A stretch of DNA of 64,000 bases from Zeugodacus cucurbitae (taxonomy: Eukaryota; Arthropoda; Insecta; Diptera; Tephritidae): the NCBI RefSeq assembly GCF_028554725.1, contig NC_071671.1, positions 26,350,001-26,414,000 on the forward strand. Reading direction: 5' to 3'. The first letter of the stretch is position 1. Every line of letters begins with the position of its first letter. The notes beneath the pieces are model-generated. The model had not been told where the DNA came from. It searched no databases and was given only the letters and a program-made list of their open reading frames with translations. The translations under genes and the position numbers were made by a program. Positions 45,761 to 57,448 of this stretch are shown here, piece after piece.

Positions 45761-46671
45761 TATAACGACGTCCCTGTCATTTTAAAAATTAAACTTTTTG
45801 AAAATTTGAACTTTTTAAATTCCCGTTATTTTTTTAACACACCAAAAGAGGCTACAACTAAAACATTCCGCAAAATAATATAAATAGAGCAATAAATTTT
45901 ACGATAAATTAAGAATTATATAATATCATGCTGAAAAATGATTCCCTGTGGAATGGCGCCATTACTCACTCAAACTGAAAACAATTATATACATATACTA
46001 GCAGACCCGGCCACACGTTGTTGTGGCTAAGGTATACATTAAATTAAGTTGGTCCAATCTTGGCTTCGGCGACGATATTGATTACTCGAGGTCGATTTAT
46101 GTTACGCAGCATGATGACAACTCACACTTCTTTTAATTGCAAAGTAAGTGGTGATAGTACAGGCAATTTTAAATAGTTTGGGATAATTGACTACGTCATC
46201 CTGGTTTGTAGCTGTGTCAACTCTCCTGGACCGAAATTCTAAATTGTCGCATTAAGATCATCGATATCTTTGTTTTTTTTTTTTTACCACCAATATAGGT
46301 CATTCAATTAGTCATTTATGGTTTATGGTATTGAGGTTTCATGTCAGGAAAACTTCTCTTTCAAGTCAATGAAGTGACAGAAATCTGTTGGAAATGCTAT
46401 TAATCCATCGAGGTGTCTGCTTCTACAATCGCAATTTGATATTGTTGCAAAAACACTCATATGTTAGTTGTTAATTGGCGATACTTTATGTGTCGCCACA
46501 AATTAAATGACTTTAGGCATGCGATTAGCCCGTCAGTAACAGTTGGTCCAGGAATAATTGGAAGAGTCTGGCGTAAATCATCTGTTAACAGAATCCTGGC
46601 TCCACCAAAAACGTTTATCGACCATCAAGATATTTTAAAGTCCTGTGCAGTACCTCCAGCGACTTCTTTAA

Positions 46672-47007
46672 CCCTTTCGCGGACACGTCGGCATAATCCG
46701 ACAGAACGAATGGCTTTAAATTGGACACGTCGGTATATGCCGACATAGAAAAAATGAAATAGGACATGTCGGCTCTGTCCGACGTCGAGCATATCCGACG
46801 TGTCCCTATAACAAATCAAAATGCCTAACTAGGACACGTCGGTGTATGTCGACATACTATAATTTTTTTGTTTTGAGTAAAAATTAAATATTCAATAAAC
46901 CATAAACCCAAAACTGAAATCGGAATTCAATTATCGGTTTTATAAGCCAAATAAATGCATGTATCATTCTGATAACATTTACTAAATTTCGTTTGTCCGC
47001 GAAAGGG
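46672..47007. mobile_element. piggyBac-like MITE, 336 bp, TTAA-flanked
   Basis: TTAA occurs at 46668-46671 and 47008-47011. The ends are a perfect 14-bp inverted repeat CCCTTTCGCGGACA. TTAA duplication and CCC/GGG ends are piggyBac hallmarks. It interrupts the Helitron helicase relic, so it is younger than the Helitron. Five palindromic CGTCGG motifs fill its left half. No ORF of note. Confidence 0.8.
46681..46854. repeat. cluster of five GGACACGTCGG-N6-CCGACA palindromes
   Basis: Copies lie at 46681-46702, 46723-46745, 46763-46783, 46784-46805 (inverted) and 46833-46854. Each has GGACACGTCGG or a one-base variant, a 5-6 bp AT-rich spacer, then (C/T)CGAC(A/G). The first overlaps the MITE's terminal repeat, so they may be transposase-binding sites. 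Confidence 0.8.
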
Positions 47008-47164
47008 TTAATATTTGGAAAATCTTCGTTATAGCGCTATTTTTGGCGATTTTGCCGACTGGTGTTTCGTTCATTTGCAATTTAGGAGTAATTTCAAGGC
47101 CGAATGTGCCGTTTGTTTGCCTGCTAACAGGTGCCTATTCCCGTTAACCTTGGAAGCCTTGGAA

Positions 47165-47303
47165 CCTTGGTGAAAATGAGTGAAATTGGTTCTGGAATTA
47201 CATCAGCCCTCATATACTATATATGATGATTTTCTATTGGACTTTATGCCGAATATATAGGTCATATTGTGTGTATGTGAACTTAGCCTTTCCTTATTTT
47301 TTA
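47165..47303 (+). repeat. 3'-end fragment of the Helentron-like family inside the Helitron
   Basis: The words ATGATTTTCTATTGGACTTT, CCGAATATATAGGTCA and GTGAACTTAGCCTTTCCTTA match the 3'-terminal ~130 bp of the longer copies. The GTTGCACCCGAAC hairpin arm is damaged. Confidence 0.55.
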
Positions 47304-47725
47304 CAAATTGTTTTGGGCTATCGACACAACCTTATACAATTGAACAATAACAAAAATATTTTAACAAAGCAACAATGACAACCTATTTCAAGACTAATAT
47401 TAGCCAGATCGGTTTGAACTTCAACAACCAATAACTTCCCGATTTTAGAAAATTTTTAATTTTCTTCGCGGAAAGTTAAAAAAATTTAAAGGTGGACCAC
47501 CCTTAACATTTAGGAGGATGAAAAATAGATGTTGTCCGATTCTCCACCCTAGCCGATATGCACGCTAAGATTCACGAAAATCGGTCGAGCGGTTTCAGAG
47601 GAGTTCAATAACGTACACCGTGACAAGAGAATTTTATATATTAGATGGACCCAATGTATCAACCGAAATGACAAGTAGTCACAGTACATTATTGATGGGG
47701 CGTACTTTTATTCACTTAAATAATC

Positions 47726-48150
47726 AATAAACATGGTATAGCGCCTAAAAATATGCGTTAATTCTTTCAAAATTTCCTAAATTAAAAGAGTATTATATTT
47801 TTGTTTTACAAAATCAGCTATCAGTATTAATTTACCAGCACAGTATGTGAGAAAAATTATTAAAGAATCAGCTAATAAAGTAATGCGCCTAAAACTATGC
47901 TTTACCATATTTAAAGATTCCAAAAATAAAATAGAACAGTATTTTGCTATATAAAATTAGCTTAGAACCTTTTAGTGTTAATTTACAAAAAAACATAAGT
48001 GAGAAAATTTATTCAAAAATCACTTAATAAGGTGCTACGCCTAAAACTGTGCTACAATATTTTTGCAAAGGTCACAAAAATCGTATATTTTCACTATATA
48101 AGATGAGCATAGAACCACTTTATATTAATTTAATAAAAAAGCATTGAAGA
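47726..48150. repeat. degenerate tandem repeat, about three units of ~148 bp
   Basis: The word (G/A)CGCCTAAAA starts units at 47741, 47885 and 48037. Each unit goes on with similar blocks in the same order: TATGC/TGTGC, TTAATTTAC and GTGAGAAAA(A/T)TTATT. Units are diverged but alignable, like an old satellite trimer. Confidence 0.6.
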
Positions 48151-50635
48151 ATAAACGTTAACATATCAAAATAACGGTACCTGTGAGACTTTTATGTGTG
48201 CCTTAGACAATTATGAGTCCATAAAATATATGACTGCAGCAAAAATTATTTTTCACAAAAAATTCCCACATCCCAAATGGCAAACTATTTATAGCGAAAT
48301 AAAATCGCACCTTATACACTGATATATTATGCATAAACGAATTCGCTGAGGCGCTTAAGTAGCATAAAATTAACGCTCAATAAAGCTTGTATGCCCTTCT
48401 GTGGATTCACAGCCACTTAAGTTTTAACTAAGCGTGAAACTAAGCGCCTACGCGTAAGCCAAGGTTAACTTTGATGGTCAATTTCATATTAATTTATGAT
48501 TGAGCTGCAAAAAAAAACAGTGAAGATTTACGTAAAATTACTATTCTTTGCTTTGAAGTTAACTAAACCCCAAATAATCACACCAACAAAATTGTTAATC
48601 TCATTTGATTGGGCGTGAATGCAATTATTTTCAAATAAGTTTTTTTTCTTATCAACGTTAAAACCATAAATCGTTTGTGGTTTAAAGTGTAAAACGACGT
48701 GAAGGGATTACTAAAAATTATTTGGCTACTCGGGAGCTTAGCAGCAGCCGCTGCAGTTGATTACATAATAGAAGAAGACCATCTAAAAGGAGGCAGTTGT
48801 GGCATGTGGCAAGCATGAAATTAAGATGCTGCCGTGTTTGCGTTTCTGTTACTTTAATACTCTTGGTCAAGCAATACGAATTCCCTTGTGGCACTCTTGA
48901 CTCGACTGAATGACCCTGCAAACAAGGTTAATAAGCAGCCAACATATGTTTGTATGTAGGAGTATGCGACTAAGCTATTCTCAAATGAAAATCACAAAAA
49001 AATTGTCACTATCAAACAACGAGCGCTGCAGACCACGCACCATAATACTATACTATGCTCAAGCCGCAAACAATCCTTAAAAAAATTGCCAACTTTCCTC
49101 CTTGTGGCAAGTGTTTTATAGGAATTTTCACTTTTTACGCGCTGAAATGTGGCAAAATATGTGGCGCAGGTAAAATGGCCATGGAAAATGGTAAAAGCGA
49201 TTAAAATACCAATGAAAGTGTGGCGCTTCTTTTATTGTTTTTGTTGTTATGAACGTAAATAGCGTAAGTGACTTTGTGTTGGCTATACATTTTAAAGCAC
49301 AAATATTATAGTTAGAGGGCAAAAAATTCGCTCACATAATTGGCTAAGATGAAAATAAAGTGCCGAATAAGCAAGAAAAAAATTTGGGATTGGGAAAGTG
49401 CGAAAAAGTTTCCCAATTTCAACTTTACTATGTCATTTACAGCAAGTGCGTACTTTGTATGTACTACGAGAAAACGGTGATAATGCTGCGCAGCCACGTA
49501 CTCCTATTGAAGTGGAAAAACACTGCCATTTGGCGTTTTCGTTAGAGATTGCAGGCAGTAAATGCGAAGTGGATACTTAAGCGATACTGCAGGTGTGCTG
49601 CATTGTCTTTTATCTGCATTTAATAGTGCCAAGTTTGCGATAAAGCGTTGTGTTAGTAGCGTCTTGAGTGAATTTAATGTTTGACTAAGAATATTATTAC
49701 ATAATTCAGTTTTAGTCTAGTTGTTGGAAGAGTTTTCATAATTTTTCAACATTTTCAAAAGAATTAGGTTTTTTTAAGCTGCGATAGAGGAGAAGGAAAG
49801 AAGCTTACGTGATCTTTCCAATAAACGGTCTGTTAATATGGATAACTTTGACTTTTCAAAGCATAGTTCCCTGAAACTATGATTTTTCCCATACTGTTAA
49901 GAGTTCTCAGCAATTTAAAGCTGATATATTGTTATGGTTGTTGTTGTAATGATCTAATTATGTAGCCATGTTTGAAACCGACAAGCATAAATCAATTGTT
50001 ATCAAAGTAATCCACCGGCGCAAGAAACGAGCTGTTCATGTTAGTGTTAATTGGGTATGTTGGGTACCCCTGGACCCCAATGCAGTATAGATAAGCAGGT
50101 GTTTAATCTACTACAGTATCCAGAACGAAATAGCGTGAAGCTCACTCTATTTTATTTTCGAGTAATTGCCACGACAGCCGGTTTTGTGGTACCGGAATTA
50201 ATCCGATTTTTATCCGTCCAAGGACTGTCCTTTCAGCGATCTAGCTCTGTTTAAATTTAAGTTATAAATCAGCTATTTGATTTATATAAACTAAAGGCTC
50301 TAAATCTAACCCAATAAAAATATAAGTTTTTAAAAATTGAATACCCTAGCCTTTTCAAAGAGCGATGTTTCTATATCGTTTCTTCAAGTCGTTTTTAATC
50401 ATCAAATCACATTTCATTGTGGACACTAGACCATATAACGCCTGGGACCTCTCTCACTAACCTCAAGGACATCACCATGATTTTCCTTAACATATTTCGC
50501 CTCTTGTCTCAGTTTATTTTATCGAATTAAGTCGAAAGTGAAAGGTAATCAAGTTTTCAACACATTCACAGTAAGGAAACAAGAATCGATGTAATTTTTT
50601 GACAAACTCTGGCGCTTTGAAAAGAGTCAAGAGTT
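48151..50635. other. gene-free stretch
   Basis: No gene recognised. The part at about 49930-50260, with TTGTTGTTGTAATGATCTAA and a GGTACCGGAATTAATCCG patch, has the look of a decayed dispersed repeat, but I cannot name it. Confidence 0.45.
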
Positions 50636-50647
50636 ATTAAAAGATAC

Positions 50648-51800
50648 AACAAAGTCCTTGGAGGTTATCCTTGATATCCGGCCAACACACATCCAAGTGA
50701 AGTATGTTGCAGCGCTTGCAGCGTGTAGGCAAAAGGTCTTGGGCCACTGGACCCAAACATTGCACCAATGGGGACATGGGATCATACTAAATCTCGTCAC
50801 TGAACTCGGTTTGGATTGGTCCTGTGACGGGGAAACCGAGACTATTGGGGAAATTAAGGCAACATTCTCCTTCCCCAGCAGAGAGGAATGGATCAACGAT
50901 ACAATCATAGATATTACCAACGGTGAAATCTATATATTCACTGACGGATTAAAAGGTGAAACAGGAACGGGAGCAGGCTTCTTCTGTAAATACCCACATA
51001 CAGAAAGCAGCTTAAAACTAAACGACTACAACTCAGTATTTCAAGCTAAGATTGTCGGACTAAAGGAAGGTGCTAGGTGGGCCTGTGCCCAAATAAACAG
51101 GTCAACTTCAACTTTTTTGTCTCAATGTGTCAGACCATGCAAAGAGGCAATTCATAGACTAGAGAGAGACAACTCAGTAAGAATTATCTGGGTACCCTGT
51201 CATATGGGTATAGAAGGAAACGAAAAGGCAGATGAGTTGGCTCGTTCAGGAGCAGCTGAGAATGCAGTTCCCTTAAACTGCCCCAGACCTTTCAGTTCTC
51301 TCAACCGCTGTCTAAGCAATGGATACTAGGGGAACATCTCAGGTCCTAGAACATGTGCAACACGGGTCGTACCACAAAACTACTATGGGGTAGTTTAGAC
51401 ACTGGATAGACCAAAAAACTTCTTACTTTAAGTAAAAGAGAACTAAGCTGTATCACAGAGGTAATCACGGGGCACCTACCTCTAAGAGGCCACCTGCAGA
51501 GACTTGTCATAGTAGAATCGGATGAATGCAGGGCGTGCGCGGCAGATGAAGAGACACTGGAGCATTATCTCTGCGAATGCCTGGCCTTCTGTCGGTTAAG
51601 AAAATATACCTTCCAAGGCTCCCATTTCTCTAATCTGAGATAAATTGGGCAGCAGGGATGGAATAAACTCAGAAGCTTCGTTAAATCGACAGAGTTGTTC
51701 AGGTGACGGTTATCAGGGTACCTTCGGGGAGCACAATGGGCCTAATAGTGGCCTAAGTGCGGCTTGCGGTCTCTTCGCCTCCCTTTTTAACCAACCAACC
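50648..51800 (+). mobile_element. RNase H-bearing LINE, 5'-truncated, with target-site duplication
   Basis: A perfect 12-bp duplication ATTAAAAGATAC lies at 50636-50647 and 51801-51812. The element starts inside the RT/RNase H linker, carries an RNase H domain and a CCHC-like region, and ends TTTAACCAACCAACC. RNase H after RT fits the LOA/I/R1 groups; I cannot choose among them. Confidence 0.85.
50652..51640 (+). pseudogene. LINE ORF2 C-terminal part: RNase H domain and CCHC-like tail, defective
   Basis: The open part begins SLEVILDIRPTHIQVKYVAA. The RNase H domain shows IYIFTDGLKGETGTG (first Asp), an FQAKIVGLKEGARWA helix and IIWVPCHMGIEGNEKADELA (last catalytic His/Asp region). The middle segment with the DSQ-type catalytic Asp is missing between QINRST and QCVRPCKEAI. 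A stop follows SLNRCLSNGY near 51329. The C-terminus RELSCITEVITGHLPLRGHL with CRAC...EHYLCEC resumes in another frame. Confidence 0.8.
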
Positions 51801-51812
51801 ATTAAAAGATAC

Positions 51813-53478
51813 TTCATGAGAAATTAAAAAAATCCTAACTCACTTATTATCACACTCTCTCCTACATTCTCCTGTTATTGTGCAAAATCTCTCTTTCTCT
51901 CTCAACGAGAACCACATGCGTATTAAAATCAATGCGATGAATCAGTCATGAAGTGATTTCAGTGAATCAAAATAGTATTAAACTATAATTTCCTCTCTTT
52001 TTCTGAAGAGAGACTTGCAAAACTAGAAAATATAATCTGTTTCCTCACAAATATTTTGCATTTTTCACTATAAATATCAGGGTAATATGCAGTTTTCCAG
52101 CTAATTGAAGATGCAGAACTACGACTGCATTGTGGTTGTAAAAAATTCGCCAACACCCAAGAGAAGAGACCACATAAAAGTGCCTTCAATTTCCATTGTC
52201 TTAATGGCAGAAAAGCCGTTCACATTTTTTATTGTCTACTTAATGGTCAATGGCACGCAATTGACTTGCAGCAATTTTTATGTTCCACGGCATTGTGCTG
52301 TACTTGCTTAAAATCTGTAAGAACACTCATTATTACCGAAAGACTCGGACTCTCTTGTCTTTTTTATGCGACAATGCATGCGATTTTACGACTCTACCAT
52401 TTACTCGCCATTTTTTACGAGTAAAAGCTGTGGACTTCATTTGTATTTTTGCCAGTTTGCAGTTTATATGCTGTCTTCTTATTTTGGATGTTCTCTTCGG
52501 ACGGCAGTAAAAGTTTTCAATCAGTCATCAACATTTAAATGATTCATATTTGTATGATTTATTATTTGTTAATTTTAAATTGGTAACAAATATTAGAACT
52601 GCATTAATTGATCAACGCGGCACTAATTGAACAGCATTGTCTAAGCTGCCACTTTCATACAAATGCATAAATTCACATTTAATTTTAAGCCAAAGAAAAA
52701 CATATACAAAATCGTAACATTTGTATAACATTTACATATTTACTGCCGTTCACGCCTACTCGTAGTAGTTTAGCATACTAATCGTGCCCCAAAGCTTAGT
52801 GGAAACCAAAGTGAAAACGCGCGAACATTTCTTTGCGAAATTTGTGATTTTAATTGGATTCCTGCAAAGTGAAGCAGCACTAAAACAATCCGAAATTATA
52901 CGCTTTACTTAGCAATGCCAAAACTGTTATTTGCATTGTTTCCATTGTTTGTTGGCAATTACACGTATTGTGAGAGGGCATTGTTGTTGTGTCATTATTG
53001 TGTGTAGTTGCAAATTAACAAAATTTCAATTTTAAGTCATTGTAATTAAATTTTGAATTTTACAGTGTTTTTACGAAGCAATGAATGAGTAGACAGAAAA
53101 ATAAATAATGAAAGCAAGTAGCGCCCTCTATCATGCCGGTGCGCAAATTTTTTTTTTTCGACGTGTCCTTTACTTTTTCAAACATATACGGCGGTATAGC
53201 AGTGATTTAGTTCACTAATGGTCTAAGATTTACTGGTAGTTACTTAAAAACCCCACAAAGTGAAACAAGAAGACGTATGACCTGAAGATATACGTGGCCA
53301 CTCAAAGTCATTTCTTATGGACATCAAATATATAGAGAATTTTTTCTACGACAATGGAATAGTTTAATTCTCTGTGCTTAATAAAACTTGTGACCGTCGA
53401 GACATTTTTCGTGGAATTTCGCGCAGACATACATATTGAACCAATCACTGTCAATATCGATTTCGTTTGAAGGATTTG
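51813..53478. other. gene-free stretch
   Basis: No coding or repeat signature recognised in this AT-rich DNA. Confidence 0.5.
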
Positions 53479-54546
53479 TTATACCCTGAAAAGACAGGGT
53501 ATATTAAGCTTGTCACGATGTTTGTAACATCCAGAAGGAAGCGTCGGAGACCCTATAAAGTATATATATAAATGATCAGTATGTTGAGCTGAGTCGATTT
53601 AGCCATGTCCGTCTGTATATATACGAACTAGTCCTTCAGTTTTTAAGATATCGTTTTGAAATTGTGCAGATGTTATTTTCTCTTCAAGAAGCTGCTCATT
53701 TGTCGGAACTGCCGATATCGGACCACTATATCATAAAGCTGTCATACAAACCGAACGATCGGAATCAAGGGCTTGTATGGAAAACTTCCGCATTTTACTA
53801 CATATCTGCACGAAATTTGGTGTGAGTTATTTTTCATAGAAATAATTTAATCTCCGAAAAAATTGTTCAGATCAGTTCACTATAGCATATAGCTGCCATA
53901 CAAACCGAACGATCGGAATCAAGGGCTTGTATGGAAAACTTCCGCATTTTACTACATATCTGCACGAAATTTGGTGTGAGTTATTTTTCATAGAAATAAT
54001 TTAATATCCGAAAAAATTGTCCAGATCGGTTCACTATAGCATATATCTGCCATACAAACCGAACGATCGGAATCAAGGGCTTGTATGGAAAACTTCCGCA
54101 TTTTACTACATATCTGCACGAAATTTGGTGTGAATTATTGCTCATAGAAATAATTTAATCTCCGAAAAAATTGTTCAGATCGGGTCACTATAGCATATAG
54201 CTGCCATACAAACTGAACGATCGGAATCAAGGGCTTGTATGGAAAACTTCCGCATTTTACTACATATCTGTACGAAATTTGGTGTGAGTTATTGTTCATA
54301 GAAATAATTTAATATCCGAAAAAATTGTCCAGATCGGTTCACTATAGCATATATCTGCCATACAAACCGAACGATCGGAATCAAGGGCTTGTATGGAAAA
54401 TTTTTCACAGCTTCACGAAATTTGACATGGATTAGTAAAATGTTTTTTTTTTTTTGATTTGCTTAAACACCTAGTTACTAAAAGAAATGCACCTGTGAAG
54501 GGTATATTAGCTTCGGTACAGCCGAAGTTAACGTTTTTTCTTGTTT
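53479..54546 (+). mobile_element. DINE-1-like Helentron with central 154-bp repeats
   Basis: The start TTATACCCTGAAAAGACAGG folds into a TACCCTG/CAGGGTA hairpin. The next part has GACCCTATAAAGTATATATA and GATTTAGCCATGTCCGTCTG. The end is AAGGGTATATTAGCTTCGGT with a CTTCGGTACAGCCGAAG hairpin, then TTTTTTCTTGTTT. This is the DINE-1 (Helentron/Helitron2) plan known from Drosophila, recalled from memory. It is non-autonomous and encodes no Rep/helicase. Confidence 0.82.
53743..54435 (+). repeat. central tandem array: 154-bp period, 4.5 copies
   Basis: The word CATACAAACCGAACGATCGG (one copy has AACTGAAC) recurs at 53743, 53897, 54051, 54205 and 54359, exactly 154 bp apart. The fifth unit breaks off after TTGTATGGAAAA. 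Units 1 and 3 or 2 and 4 share small variants (TAATATCC versus TAATCTCC, ATATCTGC versus ATAGCTGC), hinting at dimer-based expansion. Confidence 0.9.
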
Positions 54547-55860
54547 TTATTTGAAAAGAAGGTTTTGTTTCAAACTCCTACTAAATGTGAAATTTTTTAA
54601 ACATTATATGTCTATCATGCTTTATCTTGAAATCGAAAAACTCCAACAGATCGTACTTAAATTCAAAAAATAATACTGACAATATCTACAACTATATCTG
54701 CGCATATTTCTTTCATAAATGCCTTTGCTCTTATTAAAGTTTCTTACCATGTCGAAAACATTTTGAAGCTTATCGAAGAACTCAATTCGAGGAAAATAGC
54801 GATAGAAAGACACAAAAAAGTAGACGATGCACCTTTTGTAAGCAAATAAATATGAATGACCTTGAATTTTCTCCAGTCTTTACAATCAATTCAAAACCGA
54901 ATTGCAGTAGTATTTGAATAAGTAGAAGTATTGATAAGTAACGTGAAACAGCTGTTCAAATGTTTGTACAACTTTAATGCAATTTTAAATTTCGCAAAAT
55001 ATTTAACATAATTTCTTGCAATTCTGCAAAAATTTCGCACGAAAAGTTTTAATATTGCGATCAAAGTGAAATTCAAAAGGACTCTAAAAGGTCTACGAGA
55101 GAAAAGCCAACTCAGCGGCATACAGTTTACAGTCAAATATTGATTGAATTTTGAGTCTGTATGTATGTATGCACATAAGCTTGTACTAAGACTACCAAGT
55201 GATGCTGCATCTAGCTTGAAGGTAGTGGCAGGAGTACACATGTACAGAATTGTGGCAGTCGATTTTTATTTGTAATATTGAAGTAGGTATGTTTGTAAAG
55301 AAGAAAGTGAACTTGAAAAGGATAACATTATTGTAATTGTAAAAATGAACTTGTTCTTCTGTATGTTAGTAGAACTAATGAGATCATATAGTATATAGTA
55401 AATGAACTAGTTCGAAACTGTATAGAAATGTATTTATAACGTAACTAATTCGAGATGTCGCTGTGTTCAATAAAACCGACTGATTTTCTATTTCTTAAAT
55501 TATGCTATTATTTCGCTTGAATAAAAAACTTGTAAAGGTGAACTTCTATGCCATATTTTTGAAAGTACTGACAGTTCATATGATTAATTTTTGAAATGTC
55601 AAAAATTTCAATCAAACTTTAAAAAGGTGTCCAAAATATTGAAATCAATCAACATTATTTCAAATCAATTACGAAAACGATATTTTTTTAAAACACGACA
55701 TATAAAAGAGTTTATAACATTTCGGTAAGGGGACTAAAGAGTTAACTACTAGGAATATTTCAGAATAATTTTTTTTTTCAAACTTTTAATTCCGGTTTTT
55801 ATTGCACATTTTTTAACACATGTTTGCCATATTGAAACTAACAGCTTTTCTCTTATATAT
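54547..55860. other. gene-free AT-rich stretch
   Basis: Nothing recognised; the short ORFs here have no family features. Confidence 0.5.
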
Positions 55861-55863
55861 ATA

Positions 55864-56101
55864 GCAGGGTTGCGGCATGCTTCAATATATATATATATAT
55901 ATAAATCAATATACCAATTGAAATCAGTACATTACTCGTATTCATTTCAGGAATCAATTTAATAAGACCTAAATTTGGAAATATTTCTGAGCAGGGTTGC
56001 TGCATGCTTCAATATATATATATATAGGGTTATATATATCTATATATATGATTCCTGAAATGAATCGAGTAATGTACTGATTTCAATTGGTTTATTGATT
56101 T
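55864..56101. repeat. foldback structure: ~53-bp inverted arms and duplicated GCAGGGTTGC boxes
   Basis: Arms at 55903-55956 and 56049-56101 are inverted copies with only a few differences (core TCAGTACATTACTCG). In addition GCAGGGTTGC(G/T)GCATGCTT and a following TA tract occur as direct repeats at 55864 and 55991. Such a layout suits a foldback or composite MITE. Confidence 0.7.
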
Positions 56102-56281
56102 AATATTAAAAAAAGTGGCAACCTTATCGGAAAAGAACTATAGGATTTTTCAAATCTCCCCAGTTTGATACTTTTATGGTAGTATATTTTACCTTACACA
56201 TGCTTCGAATTTAACTTATCAAATAGATGGCAAACATTTGGGAACTATCTGTTCTATAAATACTCAAACAAATTGTTTAAT

Positions 56282-57448
56282 AACAAATAAGGAAGGGCTA
56301 AGTTCGGGTGTAACCGAACATTTTATACTCTCGCAATTTATTTATTTAACTTTATTTATATTATACAATACACAATTTGACCCACATATTCGTCATATAT
56401 ATTGTATAAAGTCCATTGAAAATTGGAAACTGGAATATTAGGTTAGAAGCACCGAGGTCCTCGTGCTCGATATATGGGGCTTTAAAAACCTATGGTCCAA
56501 TTTCGGCGATTTTTAGAATGGGGCTGCCACACTATAAACATAGTATTTGTGCAAAGTTCTTCACTAGTGCTTACTTTATATATTGTAAAGTAAACGATTC
56601 AGATCGTCTTCAAAGTTCAGGTATATAAGAAGTAGGCGTGGTTGTGAAGCGATTTGGCCTATTTTCACAACATATCATTGGGATGTAAGGAAACTATTAC
56701 AAACCAAGTTTCATAGAAATCGGTCGAGTAGTTCCTGAGATATGGTTTTTGACCCATAAGTGGGCGACGCCACCCCCATTTTCCATTTTGTAAAAATATC
56801 TGAGTGCAGCTTCCATCTGCCATTTCTTATGTGAAATTTAGTGTTTCTAACGTTTTTCGTTAGTGAGTTTACCTAACCTTTGTATGGGAGGTGGCCGCGG
56901 TTATTATCCGTTAATTTTTGAACTGTATTAAGACGTGACTAATTAAAACGATTGCAGAAAGTTTGGTTTATATATCTCAATTGGTTTGCGAGATATGTAC
57001 AAAAAACCTATTTGGGGCGGGGCCACGCCCACTTCCCCATAAAAATTACATCCAAATATGCCCCTTCATAGCGCGATCCTTCATACCGAATTTTATTTCC
57101 ATAGCTTTATTTATGGCTTAGTTATGGCACTTTATGTGTTTTCGGTTTTCGCCATTTTGTGGGCGTGGCAGTGGTCCGACTTTGCTCATTCGAAAGCAAC
57201 CTTCCTATGGTGCCAAGAAATAAGTGTGCCAAGTTTCATCAAGATATTTTAATTTTTACTCAAGTTACAGCTTGCACAGACGGACGGACTGACAGACATT
57301 CGGATTTGAACTCCACTCTTCACCCTGATCACTTTGGTATATATAATCCTATATCTAACTCATTTAGTTTTTGGTGTTACAAACAACCGTTATATGACCA
57401 AAACTATAATACTCTCTTTAGCAACATTTGTTGCGAGAGTATAAAAAT
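56282..57448 (-). mobile_element. Helentron/DINE-1-like repeat copy I, full length
   Basis: It runs from AACAAATAAGGAAGGGCTAA (56283) to GTTGCGAGAGTATAAAAAT (57448). Boxes lie near 56634, 56762, 56889, 57014 and 57158. It is close to copy H, sharing for example AGCACCGAGGTCCTCGTG and GGGGCTTTAAAAACCTATGG. Non-coding. Confidence 0.82.

Larger units (their letters stand above)
46080..47165 (-). pseudogene. Helitron helicase (Pif1-like) remnant
   Basis: Reading leftward on the minus strand: HLLAGKQTAHSALKLLLN (after the Walker A part), then beyond the MITE KKSLEVLHRTLKYLDGR, then GGARILLTDDLRQTLPIIPG with TVTDGLIACLKSFNLWRHIK and QLTTNI, and near 46100-46180 LQLKEV and MLRNINRPR. These match the consecutive helicase motifs of insect Helitrons. 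Frameshifts, stops, deletions and the MITE at 46672-47007 break it. Confidence 0.78.
45998..47645 (-). mobile_element. decayed Helitron with both termini
   Basis: On the minus strand the element begins TCTAATATATAAAATTCTCT (47645) after an A. It ends in a hairpin GCCACA-ACAACG-TGTGGC followed by GGGTCTGCTAG (45998) and a T. The TC start, 3' hairpin, CTAG end and A/T insertion site are the classical Helitron signature. Inside are relics of the Pif1-like helicase, a 336-bp MITE and a short Helentron-like fragment. The Rep/HUH part is deleted. Confidence 0.82.

Noticed and set aside
53743..54435. Regular repeats as a CRISPR array
   Set aside because: The whole 154-bp unit is repeated with no unique spacers, inside a eukaryotic DINE-1-like element.
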